Positions 46,101-56,583 of a stretch of 64,000 nt of DNA are shown here, piece after piece; within the stretch, counting starts at the first letter, position 1; each line of letters starts with the position of its first letter. The stretch comes from Mycolicibacterium sediminis (GTDB taxonomy: Bacteria > Actinomycetota > Actinomycetes > Mycobacteriales > Mycobacteriaceae): the NCBI RefSeq assembly GCF_010731735.1, contig NZ_AP022588.1, forward strand, positions 1,240,001 to 1,304,000. The letters run 5' to 3'. Both the position numbers and the translations under genes were made by a program. The notes below the pieces were generated by a model. It was given only the letters and a program-made list of their open reading frames with translations. It ran no database searches and was not told the origin of the DNA.

Positions 46101-46705
46101 TGATCGGGATCAGCGTCGGCGCAGTGATCGTCGTCCTGGTGCTGGCCGGGCTCGCCATGGGCCTGCGCGGCCTGTTCGACGACGTCGGCGGCCCCCTCGA
46201 CCGTCAGGAGCTCGGCCTGAACGCACCGGGCAGCGAGACCGCGCCGGCCAACACCGGTGTCGTGAAACCCGTTCGCGCGACGGTGTTCTCACCCGGCGGC
46301 GAAGCCGACAACCCCGCCGACGCCAGCCTGGCGATCGACGGCAACCCCGCGACCGCCTGGCCGACCGACACCTACAGCGACTCGGCGCCCTTCCCGTCGT
46401 TCAAGAACGGCGTCGGCCTGCTGCTGCAGCTGCCGCAGCCCACGACGCTCGCCTCGGTGTCCCTGACGCTCAACAGCACCGGCACCTCCATCCAGATCCG
46501 TTCGGCGCAGACCGCCACCCCGGCGACGCTGGAGGACACGACGGAACTCACTCCGCCGACGCCGATGAAGACCGGGTCCAACACCATCGAGATCAGCAAT
46601 GCGTCGCCGACGTCGAACGTGCTGGTGTGGATCACGACGCTGGGATCGGTGAACGGCAAGAGCGAGACCGCGCTGTCGGACATCACGCTCAAGTCGACGT
46701 CCTGA
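43103..46705 (+). CDS. murJ: Lipid II flippase MurJ fused to a pseudokinase domain (MviN, Rv3910-like)
   Basis: MurJ exports lipid II. The 1200-residue protein has a basic Pro-rich N-terminus, a MurJ core of about 14 helices (about 45-560; VSRITGFIRIVLLAAILGAA, NQLPNMIAALVLEATFTAIF), a Pro-rich linker (about 600-640), an intracellular pseudokinase (about 714-965) beginning ASGRYRLLVFHGG, one helix (about 998-1020), and an extracellular beta domain. In mycobacteria the phosphorylated pseudokinase recruits FhaA. The kinase domain has no DFG or HRD residues visible. GTG at 43103 overlaps the DUF6049 stop. The linker contains a possible promoter, Shine-Dalgarno and in-frame GTG at 45017. Confidence 0.95.
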   Translation: MSPPPRQPPSPPRQRIPRGPAPRRRAGRESPTTVREELSDSAVVSRSWGMAVATLVSRITGFIRIVLLAAILGAALSSSFTIANQLPNMIAALVLEATFTAIFVPVLARAERDDADGGTSFVRRLVTLATALLLIATLISVVAAPVLVRLMLGDDPLVNRSLTTAFAYLLLPQVIFYGLSSVFMAILNTRNVFGPPAWAPVVNNLVAIATLGLYVIVPGELSLNPVEMGNAKLLVLGVGTTLGVFAQTAVLLVAIRKERISLRPLWGVDDRLKQFGTMASAMVLYVLISQIGLIVGNQIAAEAAASGPAIYNYTWLVLMLPFGMIGVTVLTVVMPRLSRNAAADDTPAVLADLALATRLTMVTMIPVVALMTVGGPAIGSALFSYGNFGSADAGYLGMAITLSAFTLIPYSLVLLQLRVFYAREQAWTPIILILVITSVKVAASVAAPHLTDDPDLVAGYLGLANGLGFIAGATVGHVLLRNKLNPADGRLIGLPVIRTILVTIASSMGAGLIAHVVDQVFGLESLTEEHGGAGSLLRLLVLGLIMLPIIAAVLLAAKVPEAQSAVAFVRRRLGRGTVPAARPASPQQQAVRPRFDAPVTYSEHRSSPPRPPGPVPRGLPPVGVAAGRPWEGHRKGPAVTDESGRGSAADAEAGATTRIPRPSADDFEPDVPSELGPPSSGRPPADYGGDPTREALSFGMLNEPPIEAATDDEEVHLIPGATIASGRYRLLVFHGGPPHLQFWHALDTALDRQVALTFVDPEATLPDAELQEILARTLKLSRLEMPGVARVLDVVHTGSGGLVVAEWIRGGSLAEVAETAPSAIGGARAIQSLAAAAEAAHREGVALSIDHPGRVRVSIDGDVALAFPATMPDATPEDDIRGIGAALYALLVDRWPLPETGVKSGMASAEQDSAGFPVEPRSVDRDIPFQISAAAARAVQENGGIRTAGTLLNLLQQATAVADRTDLIAPVDAPEADGGGGSRRPDGEPTAVDRRRKGLVIGISVGAVIVVLVLAGLAMGLRGLFDDVGGPLDRQELGLNAPGSETAPANTGVVKPVRATVFSPGGEADNPADASLAIDGNPATAWPTDTYSDSAPFPSFKNGVGLLLQLPQPTTLASVSLTLNSTGTSIQIRSAQTATPATLEDTTELTPPTPMKTGSNTIEISNASPTSNVLVWITTLGSVNGKSETALSDITLKSTS

Positions 46706-46800
46706 CCGTCATCCCCAGGGGGCAACCCCCATCCGGCCTGGTCACGGCACCTCGGGGCGGTCCGGCGAAAGAAGTGTCTGGAGTGGCCGTCCGGGCTGCT

Positions 46801-46806
46801 TAGGGT
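46801..46806 (+). promoter_or_regulatory. -10 element giving leaderless sigM
   Basis: TAGGGT lies 6 nt before GTG 46813, so the transcript would start at the initiation codon. A clear GGAAC-type ECF -35 was not found, so this looks like a housekeeping -10 and not a SigM-autoregulated promoter. Confidence 0.45.
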
Positions 46807-46812
46807 TTGGCT

Positions 46813-47385
46813 GTGAGCAGCTTCGAAGATCTTGCCGACGGTGAGCGGTCGGACGCCGAGCTGCTGGCCGCGCACGTCGCGGGTGACCGCCACGCCTTCG
46901 CGGCGCTGTTCCATCGCCACCGGCGTCAGCTGTACCGGCTCGCACACCTCACCAGCCGCAACCACGACGACGCCGCCGACGCACTGCAGGACGCGCTGCT
47001 GAAGGCACATCGGAGCGCACCGACGTTCCGGCACGACGCCTCCGTGAGCAGCTGGCTGTACCGCATCGTCGTGAACGCCTGCCTGGACCGGCTGCGTCGC
47101 AACAAGACTCACTCGACCGTGCCCCTGCTCGACGACAACCATCCGGCGGTGGACCCCACGTCGGTGGTCGACACCGCACTCGAGATCGAGCGCGCACTGC
47201 TCCGGCTACCCGTCGAGCAGCGCGCGGCGATCGTCGCGGTCGACATGCGCGGCTACTCCATCGCCGAGACCGCACGGCTGCTCGGGGTCCCCGAGGGGAC
47301 GGTCAAGAGCCGCTGCGCGCGGGCCCGGACGAAGCTGGCGGACTCGCTGGCCTCGCTGAGTCGCGAGGCACCGGTGGGGCGATGA
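46813..47385 (+). CDS. sigM: ECF sigma factor SigM
   Basis: A 190-residue extracytoplasmic-function sigma factor. Region 2 (DRHAFAALFHRHRRQLYRLA, DAADALQDALLKAHRS) and region 4 (LPVEQRAAIVAVDMRGYSIA, LLGVPEGTVKSRCARARTKL) are both intact. GTG 46813 was chosen over TTG 46807 because of the TAGGGT element. In M. tuberculosis SigM controls ESX and lipid genes and is held by the membrane anti-sigma factor encoded next to it; here the neighbouring genes are a reverse-strand small secreted protein and a very short membrane protein. Confidence 0.94.
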   Translation: MSSFEDLADGERSDAELLAAHVAGDRHAFAALFHRHRRQLYRLAHLTSRNHDDAADALQDALLKAHRSAPTFRHDASVSSWLYRIVVNACLDRLRRNKTHSTVPLLDDNHPAVDPTSVVDTALEIERALLRLPVEQRAAIVAVDMRGYSIAETARLLGVPEGTVKSRCARARTKLADSLASLSREAPVGR

Positions 47386-47391
47386 CCGGGA

Positions 47392-47655
47392 CTACGGCCC
47401 GTTCACGACGTACGACAGGCAACCCGGCTCGTTGCGGCAGGCGATGATGGCGCCGGCACCGGGCGAGGCGCCGCGCACCTTGGGCGGATCGTTCGGGATG
47501 CCGCAGGTCTGCAGGAACGGGTTCAGTGGCTGGATGAACTGAGCGCACGGAGCGGCGGTGGCGACGGGCGACGTCGCGACCCCCACCGATGCGACGAGGG
47601 CCCCGATCCCCATCAGACCCGCCGAACCGATCGTGGCGATCCTGCGGCTCAACAT
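47392..47655 (-). CDS. Small secreted cysteine-containing protein
   Basis: An 87-residue protein. The signal peptide is obvious (basic LSRRIATI, hydrophobic GLMGIGALVASVGVATSPVA, cleavage near AAP at about 36). The mature part of about 51 residues has four cysteines (APCAQF, LQTCGIP, IACRNE, GCLSYV) that can form two disulfides, plus GIPNDPPKV. It is convergent with sigM (6 bp between stops). No family was recognised beyond small mycobacterial secreted proteins. It interrupts the sigM to anti-sigma spacing. Confidence 0.75.
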   Translation of the reverse strand: MLSRRIATIGSAGLMGIGALVASVGVATSPVATAAPCAQFIQPLNPFLQTCGIPNDPPKVRGASPGAGAIIACRNEPGCLSYVVNGP

Positions 47656-47786
47656 GACGGTGACGACCTCTCCCGGCGGCCCACGCTGGCCCGCCTACTC
47701 TTCAGTGAACGCCTGCCGAGGGCCAAGGATTCCGATTTCCACGGATTTCTCCCGGCTGACGCACAGTCGACGTTCAGGAGGACCCG

Positions 47787-48041
47787 TTGACCGACCACAG
47801 CGCCGTCTACCGCGTGCGCCGTGAACTGGCGCGCCTGGACGACCCGGACACCGCCTCCGAGGTGCCGCCGCACGTCACGGACCGCATCGCCGCGGCCCTG
47901 ATCTCCGCCCCGCGCCCGACCCGCCCATCGCGGGGACGACGGGTGCTGGGGCTGGCGGCGCTCGTCGTAGGGGCGTCCATCGCGACGGTGGCGGCCCGAG
48001 GGCGCACCAACGGTGTGCGTCGCAGCGCCGGCACGGGCTAG
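47787..48041 (+). CDS. Very short membrane protein at the anti-SigM (RsmA/Rv3912) position
   Basis: An 84-residue protein starting at TTG 47787 with a strong AGGAGGA Shine-Dalgarno (47776-47782). The N-terminal half (YRVRRELARLDDP, VTDRIAAALISAP) resembles the middle of anti-SigM proteins, followed by one membrane helix (about 52-68, VLGLAALVVGASIATVA) and about 15 extracellular residues. M. tuberculosis Rv3912 is about 254 residues, with an N-terminal anti-sigma domain and a long outer domain; both are missing here. No HxxxCxxC zinc motif. It may be a reduced anti-sigma factor or a degenerating gene. Confidence 0.6.
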   Translation: MTDHSAVYRVRRELARLDDPDTASEVPPHVTDRIAAALISAPRPTRPSRGRRVLGLAALVVGASIATVAARGRTNGVRRSAGTG

Positions 48042-48148
48042 CCGACACGCCCACGCCGCCTGCGGGCGGGGAACACCGCACCCTACGCTGGTGTTATACG
48101 CGTGCCGATCCCGGTAACACGTGACGGCCAGCTATGACGAGGACGGTT

Positions 48149-49120
48149 ATGACTTCAGCTTCCACGGTCCACGACGTGATCATCATCGGCTCCGGACCCG
48201 CCGGCTACACCGCAGCGGTGTACGCGGCGCGCGCCCAGCTCAAGCCCCTCGTATTCGAGGGCGTGCAGTTCGGCGGCGCACTCATGACCACCACCGAGGT
48301 GGAGAACTTCCCCGGCTTCAAGGACGGCATCACCGGCCCCGAACTGATGGCGCAGATGCGCGAGCAGGCCGAGCGCTTCGGCGCGGACCTCCGCATGGAG
48401 GACGTCGACGAGGTCTCCCTTGACGGCCCGATCAAGACCGTCACCGTCGGCGACGAGACGTTCTCGGCGCACTCGGTGATCCTGGCGATGGGCGCGGCGG
48501 CCCGGCACCTCGGCATCCCCGGCGAGCAGGAGCGCATCGGCACCGGCGTGAGCACCTGTGCGACGTGTGACGGCTTCTTCTTCCGCGACCAGGACATCGC
48601 CGTGGTCGGCGGCGGCGACTCCGCGATGGAGGAGGCCCTCTTCCTGACCCGGTTCGCCAACCACGTGACGCTGATCCACCGCCGCGACGAGTTCCGCGCC
48701 AGCCGGATCATGCTCGACCGCGTCCGCGCGAACGAGAAGATCACCGTGCTGACCAACACCGCGGTCACCCAGGTCGAGGGTGAGCCCAAGGTCACCGGCC
48801 TGCGGCTGCAGGACACCGTCACCGGTGAGGAGTCCAAGCTCGCCGTGACGGGCGTGTTCGTGGCGATCGGCCACGACCCCCGTTCGGACCTCGTCCGCGG
48901 TCAGGTCGAGCTGGACGACGAAGGCTACGTCAGCGTCCAGGGCCGCACCACGGCCACGTCGCTCGACGGCGTCTTCGCCTGCGGTGACCTCGTCGATCAC
49001 ACCTACCGCCAGGCGATCACCGCCGCGGGCAGCGGGTGTTCGGCCGCGATCGACACCGAGCGGTGGCTCGCCGACCACGAGGTCATCGCCACCGACCAAG
49101 AAACGTCCGCCCCCGTCTAA
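48149..49120 (+). CDS. trxB: Thioredoxin reductase
   Basis: Reduces thioredoxin with NADPH. The 323-residue flavoprotein has the FAD motif [16 protein letters not shown] near residue 10, the redox active CATC in [12 protein letters not shown] near 135, the NADPH motif [15 protein letters not shown] near 152, and [20 protein letters not shown] at the C-terminus. ATG 48149 was chosen over 48134 because GAGGA at 48139-48143 is 5 nt upstream. Thioredoxin follows after 13 bp, forming the usual trxB-trxA pair. Confidence 0.95.
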   Translation: MTSASTVHDVIIIGSGPAGYTAAVYAARAQLKPLVFEGVQFGGALMTTTEVENFPGFKDGITGPELMAQMREQAERFGADLRMEDVDEVSLDGPIKTVTVGDETFSAHSVILAMGAAARHLGIPGEQERIGTGVSTCATCDGFFFRDQDIAVVGGGDSAMEEALFLTRFANHVTLIHRRDEFRASRIMLDRVRANEKITVLTNTAVTQVEGEPKVTGLRLQDTVTGEESKLAVTGVFVAIGHDPRSDLVRGQVELDDEGYVSVQGRTTATSLDGVFACGDLVDHTYRQAITAAGSGCSAAIDTERWLADHEVIATDQETSAPV

Positions 49121-49133
49121 CAAAGGAGATCCC

Positions 49134-49460
49134 ATGAGTGACAACACCAATACGGTGAAGGTGACCGACGATTCCTTCTCGACCGACGTGCTGTCCAGCA
49201 GCACCCCGGTACTGGTGGACTTCTGGGCGTCCTGGTGCGGGCCGTGCAAGATGGTCGCCCCCGTCCTCGAGGAGATCGCCAACGAGAAGGTGGGCGAACT
49301 CACGGTCGCGAAGATCGACGTGGACGCCAACCCCGCCACGGCACGGGACTTCCAGGTGGTGTCGATCCCGACGATGATCCTGTTCAAGGACGGTCAGCCG
49401 GTGAAGCGCATCGTCGGCGCCAAGGGCAAGGCCGCGCTGCTGCGCGAACTCGCCGACTAG
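49134..49460 (+). CDS. trxA: Thioredoxin
   Basis: A 108-residue thioredoxin with the active site WASWCGPCKMVAPV near residues 31-40, the cis-Pro region SIPTMILFKDG, and the GAKGKAALLREL end helix. An AAAGGAG Shine-Dalgarno precedes ATG 49134. It is co-transcribed with trxB and corresponds to the main mycobacterial thioredoxin (Rv3914, called trxC or trxA). Confidence 0.96.
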   Translation: MSDNTNTVKVTDDSFSTDVLSSSTPVLVDFWASWCGPCKMVAPVLEEIANEKVGELTVAKIDVDANPATARDFQVVSIPTMILFKDGQPVKRIVGAKGKAALLRELAD

Positions 49461-49599
49461 GCCGGTGTCGCGGCCGCCACGCACTTGGGCCGGCCTCTTG
49501 GTTTCCGAATCCTCGCGAGCGTCTGCGACAATGCTGGCTAGCTGATCTGCGCCAACCGGCGTGGCTTCGTTCGCCATCCGAGACCGAAGGGCCTGGTTT

Positions 49600-50790
49600 A
49601 TGTCGAATCTGCGCCGCGGCGACCGAGGAGGCGCGGTCACCGACATCCGGGCCGCACTCTCGGCACTCGGCCTGGTCGACAGCCCCGACGCCGACCTCAC
49701 CACCGGCAAGCACGTCGCGCTCGACGTGTTCGACGACGACCTCGACCAGGCGGTCCGCGCCTTCCAGCAGCACCGCGGGCTGCTGGTCGACGGCGTCGTC
49801 GGTGAGGCCACGTACCGCGCGCTGCGGGAGGCGTCCTACCGCCTCGGCGCGCGCACCCTCGCCCACCAGTTCGGTGCCCCGATGTACGGCGACGACGTCG
49901 CCACGCTGCAGGCGCGGCTGCAGGACCTCGGCTTCTACACCAACCTGGTCGACGGCCACTTCGGTCTGCAGACGCACAACAGCCTGATGTCCTACCAGCG
50001 GGAGTACGGCCTGTACCCCGACGGCATCTGCGGGCCCGAGACACTGCGTTCCCTGTACTTCCTGGGCTCCCGGGTGACGGGCGGCTCGCCGCACGCCATC
50101 CGCGAGGAGGAGCTGGTGCGACGGTCCGGCCCCCGGCTGTCCGGCAAGCGGGTCATCATCGATCCGGGCCGCGGCGGCGACGACCACGGACTGATCATCA
50201 ACGGACCGTCGGGCCCGATCAGCGAAGCGGACATCCTGTGGGACCTCGGCAGCCGCCTCGAGGGCCGGATGACCGCCATCGGCATGGAGACGTTCCTGTC
50301 GCGTCCGGTGGCTCGCAGTCCGCTCGACGCGGAGCGCGCCAACACCGCCAACACGGTGGGTGCCGACCTGATGATCAGCCTGCGCTGCGCCACGCTCCCC
50401 GGCTCGGCGGCCAACGGCGTCGCGTCCTTCTACTTCGGCAACGCGCACGGGTCGGTGTCGACCATCGGGCGCAACCTCGCCGACTTCGTCCAGCGGGAAG
50501 TGGTGGCGCGCACCGGATTGCGCGACTGCCGGACCCACGGCCGGACCTGGGATCTGCTGCGGCTGACGCGGATGCCCACCGTCCAGGTCGACGTCGGGTA
50601 CATCAGCAATGCGCACGACCGGGACCGTCTGGCCTCGCCGGAGGTCCGCGACTCGATCGCCGAGGGCATCCTCGCCTCGGTGAAGCGGCTCTACCTACTG
50701 GGCAAGAACGACCGGCCCACGGGCACGTTCACCTTCGCCGAGCTGCTGGCCCACGAACTGTCCGTGGAGCAGCAAGCCGCCAACGGCTGA
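49600..50790 (+). CDS. cwlM: CwlM, amidase-fold regulator of peptidoglycan precursor synthesis
   Basis: A 396-residue protein with two N-terminal peptidoglycan-binding repeats (AVRAFQQHRGLLVDGVVGEA, DVATLQARLQDLGFYTNLVD) and an Amidase_3 fold (GKRVIIDPGRGGDDHGLI, SEADILWDLGSRLEGRM, VQVDVGYISNAHDRDRL). The C-terminal NDRPTGTFTFAELLAHE keeps the threonines that PknB phosphorylates in mycobacteria, so that CwlM activates MurA. It has no signal peptide, consistent with cytoplasmic action. ATG 49600 was preferred because the family begins around there; GTG 49561 would add 13 residues. Confidence 0.93.
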   Translation: MSNLRRGDRGGAVTDIRAALSALGLVDSPDADLTTGKHVALDVFDDDLDQAVRAFQQHRGLLVDGVVGEATYRALREASYRLGARTLAHQFGAPMYGDDVATLQARLQDLGFYTNLVDGHFGLQTHNSLMSYQREYGLYPDGICGPETLRSLYFLGSRVTGGSPHAIREEELVRRSGPRLSGKRVIIDPGRGGDDHGLIINGPSGPISEADILWDLGSRLEGRMTAIGMETFLSRPVARSPLDAERANTANTVGADLMISLRCATLPGSAANGVASFYFGNAHGSVSTIGRNLADFVQREVVARTGLRDCRTHGRTWDLLRLTRMPTVQVDVGYISNAHDRDRLASPEVRDSIAEGILASVKRLYLLGKNDRPTGTFTFAELLAHELSVEQQAANG

Positions 50791-50820
50791 GCTGCTCCGT
50801 CAGCAGCACGGGCTGCTCCG

Positions 50821-51558
50821 TCAGGAGCAGGGGCTCGCGCCGGCGCCCACCGGCTCCCGCAATTGCGCTGTCTCCAAGAGTCGTTCGAGTGCGGCCTCAA
50901 CGCCGGCCTTCCAGCCCAGACCCTGCTCGAGTTCCAGCCGCAGGCGCGGGAAGTACGGGTGGTCGGCGACCACGACGAACCCCACGTCGGTAAGGAAGTC
51001 GGCGTCGACGATGCACTGCTCGGCCGAGCAATCCCCCAATGCCCGGACCACCGCCCGCAATTCGGGGGTGACGTGCCGGGGGTCGGTGAGTTGGGCTGCC
51101 TCGGCGGTGCGCCCGAACGCCTCGAGCGCGCGCACTCCACGGCGGACCAGGTCGGCGACGACTGCCGCGACCAGTCCGCGGGGCAGCGTCTCGGTGTCGT
51201 CACCGGACTCGACACCGATGGTGGTCAGCAGAACGGCGTCCGCACTGACCGGTCCGGTCGGGAACAAGCCGGCTCGCGGGACCGCTCGCGGCGGCGCGTA
51301 GAACGCGTACCCCAGGCACGGCGCCTCCGTGTCGGGGTCGGCGTCCTTCTCGGGTCCGCACGGTATCGCCACCTGTCCGCACGACCCCCACTCGAGCATG
51401 ACCATCGACAGCCATGCCTCCTTCTCGAACTCGGGGTCCGCGAGGTGGTCGTCGCCGGGCAGCGTAGACGGGTCGACCTCCCAGAAGACGCACCGTCGGG
51501 CATGCTTCGGGAGTTGTTCGAATCCTTGCAACCGCAACTGGGTGATGCGCGCGGCCAT
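50821..51558 (-). CDS. Conserved protein next to parB (Rv3916c-like, possibly GNAT-like)
   Basis: A 245-residue protein corresponding in place and length to M. tuberculosis Rv3916c. The N-terminus ITQLRLQGFEQLPKHARRCV and ALLTTI-type segments are conserved, and a region around VVADHPYFPRLRLELEQGLG is found near residues 195-215. The fold might be related to GNAT acetyltransferases, but the acetyl-CoA motif is not convincing. ATG 51558 was chosen. It is convergent with cwlM; it is co-oriented with parB-parA-rsmG, from which it is separated by 212 bp. Confidence 0.75.
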   Translation of the reverse strand: MAARITQLRLQGFEQLPKHARRCVFWEVDPSTLPGDDHLADPEFEKEAWLSMVMLEWGSCGQVAIPCGPEKDADPDTEAPCLGYAFYAPPRAVPRAGLFPTGPVSADAVLLTTIGVESGDDTETLPRGLVAAVVADLVRRGVRALEAFGRTAEAAQLTDPRHVTPELRAVVRALGDCSAEQCIVDADFLTDVGFVVVADHPYFPRLRLELEQGLGWKAGVEAALERLLETAQLREPVGAGASPCS

Positions 51559-51770
51559 TAGGCAACCCTGGGCTCGGATGACGGCCGCCGGTACCCGCGG
51601 ACGGCGGGTGACGTCGGCGCGTGCGGACCGGTGCGTGATACCGAGGTCATCGCGACACCGTCCACAGACCAATCCTTCTGGCGGACAAGGGGTTTCCTCC
51701 TACAACGGGTTCCGAGCGGCGGTTCGCGCCGCGCGAGTGTCACAGTGACGTAATTAGGCCGTGTGGTTGG

Positions 51771-52753
51771 TCATGCCTTCGCATCGTTCATCAGGTCCAC
51801 TATTCGCTGTAGGTCGTCGACCGACCCGAACTCGACCACGATCTTGCCCTTGCGTTTGCCGAGGCTCACCGTGACCCGGGTATCGAAGGCCGACGACAGC
51901 CGTTCAGCAACCTCTTGCAGGCCGGGCATCTGGATGGGCTTGCGGCGCGGATTCGCCGGTGCCTTGTCGTCGTCCCGATTGGCAAGCGTGACCGCTTCCT
52001 CGGTGGCGCGGACCGACAGACCCTCGGCGACGATGCGGGCTGCCAGCTCCTCCTGCTTCTCGGCACCGGCGTCGAGCGACAGCAGGGCGCGGGCGTGGCC
52101 TGCGGACAGGACTCCCGCCGCCACCCGTCGCTGCACCGCGACCGGGAGACGCATGAGCCGGATCATGTTGCTGATCACCGGCCGCGATCGGCCGATCCGT
52201 GCCGCCAGTTCCTCGTGGGTGACGCCGAACTCGTCGAGCAGCTGCTGATAGGCCGCCGCCTCCTCCAGCGGGTTCAGCTGCGCGCGGTGGATGTTCTCGA
52301 GCAGCGCGTCGCGCAGCATGTTGTCGTCGGCGGTCTCACGGACGATCGCCGGCAGCGTGGCGAGCCCCGCCTCCTGGGCAGCCCGCCACCGCCGCTCCCC
52401 CATCACCAACTGGTAGCGCGGTGAGCCACCGGACGACTCGATGGATCGGACGACGACGGGCTGCATGAGGCCGAACTCGCGGATGGAGTGCACCAGTTCG
52501 GCGAGCGCCTCGCCGTCGAACACGGTGCGCGGCTGCTTGGGGTTCGGTTCGATCGCGGCCGGATCGATCTCCCGGTAGACGGCGCCGACGTCCTTGCCGG
52601 GGTCGACGACCGGGGCGCCGGGTGCGCCGCCGATCACCACGTCGGCTGCCGCGGAGCCCATGCGCAGATCACCCTCGGACCCGTCGGCCGGACCCGTCGG
52701 GATGAGCGATGCCAGGCCGCGGCCGAGTCCGCTCCGCTTGCGCTGCGGCTGTG

Positions 52754-52757
<4 letters not shown>
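51771..52757 (-). CDS. parB: Chromosome-partitioning protein ParB
   Basis: Binds parS and spreads to form the origin segregation complex. The 328-residue protein starts [20 protein letters not shown], has the CTPase/Srx box ([18 protein letters not shown] and [13 protein letters not shown]), the helix-turn-helix ([20 protein letters not shown]) and a C-terminal dimer domain ([20 protein letters not shown]). ATG 52757 overlaps the parA stop by 4 nt. Two perfect parS sites lie within 2 kb upstream. Confidence 0.96.
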
Positions 52758-54477
<1,720 letters not shown>

Positions 54478-54519
54478 CTACAGGGATGTAACTCTGGTGC
54501 GTGTCCCGCGGGATGCGAC

Positions 54520-55056
54520 TCAGCCGGGCAGGACGACCACACGACGCGACGGCTCGGCGCCCTCGCTCTCGCTGCGCACCCCGTCGACCGCCGACACCGC
54601 GTCGTGGACGATCTTGCGCTCGAACGGAGTCATCGGCTCGAGTTCCTCGCGCTGTCCGCTCTCTAGGACCCGGTGGGCGATCTTGTCACCGAGGGCCGCG
54701 AGCTCGTCACGACGGCGACGGCGCCACCGGGCGATGTCCAGCATCAGGCGGCTGCGCTCGCCGGTCTTCTGGTGAACGGCGAGGCGGGTCAACTCCTGCA
54801 GCGCGTCGAGCACCTCACCCTTGCGGCCGACGAGCTTGTTGAGGTCTCCCCCGCCGTCGATGCTCACCACCGCACGGTCACCCTCGACGTCCAGATCGAT
54901 GTCGCCGTCGAAGTCGAGGAGGTCGAGCAGCTCCTCCAGGTAGTCCCCGGCGATCTCACCCTCCGCGACGAGCTGGTCCTCCAGGTTCCCGGTCTTGGCC
55001 TCGGCCGTGCCGGCGTCGGCTTCCGCGGGACGCTCGGTCGTCTCTGCATCTGTCAT
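54520..55056 (-). CDS. jag: KhpB/EloR (Jag) KH and R3H domain RNA-binding protein
   Basis: A 178-residue protein. A KH-II domain (SIDGGGDLNKLVGRKGEVLD, about 70-90) and an R3H domain (LDIARWRRRRRDELAALGDK near 110-130, then PMTPFERKIVHDAV) follow an acidic N-terminus. It probably binds RNA as a partner of KhpA and controls cell elongation in other Gram-positive bacteria. It is translated just downstream of yidC in the rpmH-rnpA-yidD-yidC operon, as in most actinobacteria. Confidence 0.93.
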   Translation of the reverse strand: MTDAETTERPAEADAGTAEAKTGNLEDQLVAEGEIAGDYLEELLDLLDFDGDIDLDVEGDRAVVSIDGGGDLNKLVGRKGEVLDALQELTRLAVHQKTGERSRLMLDIARWRRRRRDELAALGDKIAHRVLESGQREELEPMTPFERKIVHDAVSAVDGVRSESEGAEPSRRVVVLPG

Positions 55057-55115
55057 GTTGTCGTCCTTCCTCGTTCACCGGCCCACCCGTGGGTGTCTGC
55101 CCACGGGAAGGTCGA

Positions 55116-56291
55116 TCAGGGCCGGCGCTTGCGCGGCCGGTTGGGGTTTCGGTTCGGCTGGGTCTGCTTGGCCCCAGCCTTCTTCGCGGTTCCGTTGCGC
55201 GTGCCCTTGGCCGGTACCGACTTGGTGGGTGGCGGCGAGGCCGTCTCCGCAGCGTCTCCGTCGGGCGTCGCCTGGTCCTCGAACACGGCCGTCGACTCGG
55301 CGTCACCGTCGACGGTGGCGTCGTCGCCGTTCGGCTGCGGCTTGGCGCCGACGACGGGCTTGGCGCCGGGAGCCGGCTTCGCCTTGCGCTTCGGGCGCGC
55401 ACCGGGCGTGGGTGCGTTGGAGGCGGCGCGCTCCTTGGCCTCGAGCTTCGCGGCCTCCTCGCGCTTCTCGATCTTGCCGAAGACGTAGTGCTGCTGGCCG
55501 AAGGTCCACACGTTGTTGGACACCCAGTAAAGGATGATCGCGATCGGCAGGAACGGTCCGCCGACGACCACGCCGAGCGGGAAGACGTACAGCGCGAGCT
55601 TGTTCATCATCGCGGTCTGCGGGTTGGCCGACGCCTCGGGACTCTGGCGGGCGACCGATGCACGGCTGTTGAAGTAGGTGGCGATGCCGGCGAGGATCAT
55701 CAGCGGGACGCCGACGATGATGACCGCCACACGGTCGAACTCCGTGAACGCGCCGAGCCCCACGGTCTGGATCATCGACGCACCCAGCGGGGCCCCGAAC
55801 AGGTTGGCGTCCAGGAAGTGCCCGACGTCGGTCGCGCTGAAGACGTAGTTGCCGATCGAGCTGTTCTCCTCGACGCTCAACCCCAGTCGGCCGAAGCCGG
55901 TCTGCGTCCGGTTGAAGGACATCAGCACGTGGTAGAGGCCGAGGAACACCGGCACCTGGGCGAGCATCGGGAGGCAGCCGAGGATCGGGTTGAACCCGTG
56001 GTCCTTCTGGAGCTTCTGCATCTCGAGCGCCATCCGCTGGCGGTCCTTGCCGTACTTCTTCTGCAGCGCCTTGATCTGGGGCTGCAGTTCCTGCATCTGC
56101 CGGGTCGTCTCGATCTGCCGGACGAACGGCTTGTAGAGAATCGCGCGCAGGGTGAAGACCAGGAACACGACCGACAGCGCCCAGGCGAAGAAGTTGGCGG
56201 GCCCCAGTACGAAGGCGAACAACTTGTACCAGAGCCACATGATCGCCGAGACCGGGTAGTAGATGTAGTCCAGGCTGGCCCAGTTAAACAC
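55116..56291 (-). CDS. yidC: Membrane protein insertase YidC
   Basis: Inserts and folds membrane proteins. The 391-residue protein has five hydrophobic segments: TM1 ([16 protein letters not shown]), TM2 ([20 protein letters not shown]), TM3 ([20 protein letters not shown]), TM4 ([20 protein letters not shown]) and TM5 ([20 protein letters not shown]). The C-terminal 110 residues are a long, basic Ala/Pro/Lys-rich tail that could contact ribosomes. GTG 56291 begins [10 protein letters not shown] and overlaps the yidD 3' end by 8 bp. Confidence 0.95.
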   Translation of the reverse strand: MFNWASLDYIYYPVSAIMWLWYKLFAFVLGPANFFAWALSVVFLVFTLRAILYKPFVRQIETTRQMQELQPQIKALQKKYGKDRQRMALEMQKLQKDHGFNPILGCLPMLAQVPVFLGLYHVLMSFNRTQTGFGRLGLSVEENSSIGNYVFSATDVGHFLDANLFGAPLGASMIQTVGLGAFTEFDRVAVIIVGVPLMILAGIATYFNSRASVARQSPEASANPQTAMMNKLALYVFPLGVVVGGPFLPIAIILYWVSNNVWTFGQQHYVFGKIEKREEAAKLEAKERAASNAPTPGARPKRKAKPAPGAKPVVGAKPQPNGDDATVDGDAESTAVFEDQATPDGDAAETASPPPTKSVPAKGTRNGTAKKAGAKQTQPNRNPNRPRKRRP

Positions 56292-56583
56292 GTGAATCGC
56301 TCCTCAACGTCGCGGCTCCATCAGCCGCGGGTATGCCGTGATGGTGCCGCGGTTCGGGTATCGGATCCCATCCTCCCCGATGCCACGGGCCGCACTTCGC
56401 CAGGCGGACGATCGCCAACCAGGTTCCGCGCATCAGACCGTGGCCGCGCAGGGCGTCTACCGCGTAGGCGCTGCAGGTCGGGGTGAATCGGCAGGACGGC
56501 GGGCGGTACGGCGAGATCATGTTGCGGTACAGCTCGATGGCGTAGATCACCGCTCGGGCCGGCGCCCCGGACGGACGACTCAT
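56284..56583 (-). CDS. yidD: Membrane protein insertion efficiency factor YidD
   Basis: A 99-residue protein of the YidD family (UPF0161). Sequence [20 protein letters not shown] and CSAYAVDAL carry the conserved cysteines; [14 protein letters not shown] is the family end. An amphipathic N-terminus likely contacts the membrane. ATG 56583 overlaps the rnpA stop (ATGA), and its tail overlaps the yidC start, so the three genes are coupled. Confidence 0.95.
   Translation of the reverse strand: MSRPSGAPARAVIYAIELYRNMISPYRPPSCRFTPTCSAYAVDALRGHGLMRGTWLAIVRLAKCGPWHRGGWDPIPEPRHHHGIPAADGAATLRSDSRV

Noticed and set aside
49561..49599. GTG 49561 as cwlM start
   Set aside because: CwlM homology starts after ATG 49600; the 13 extra residues are not conserved as far as can be judged.
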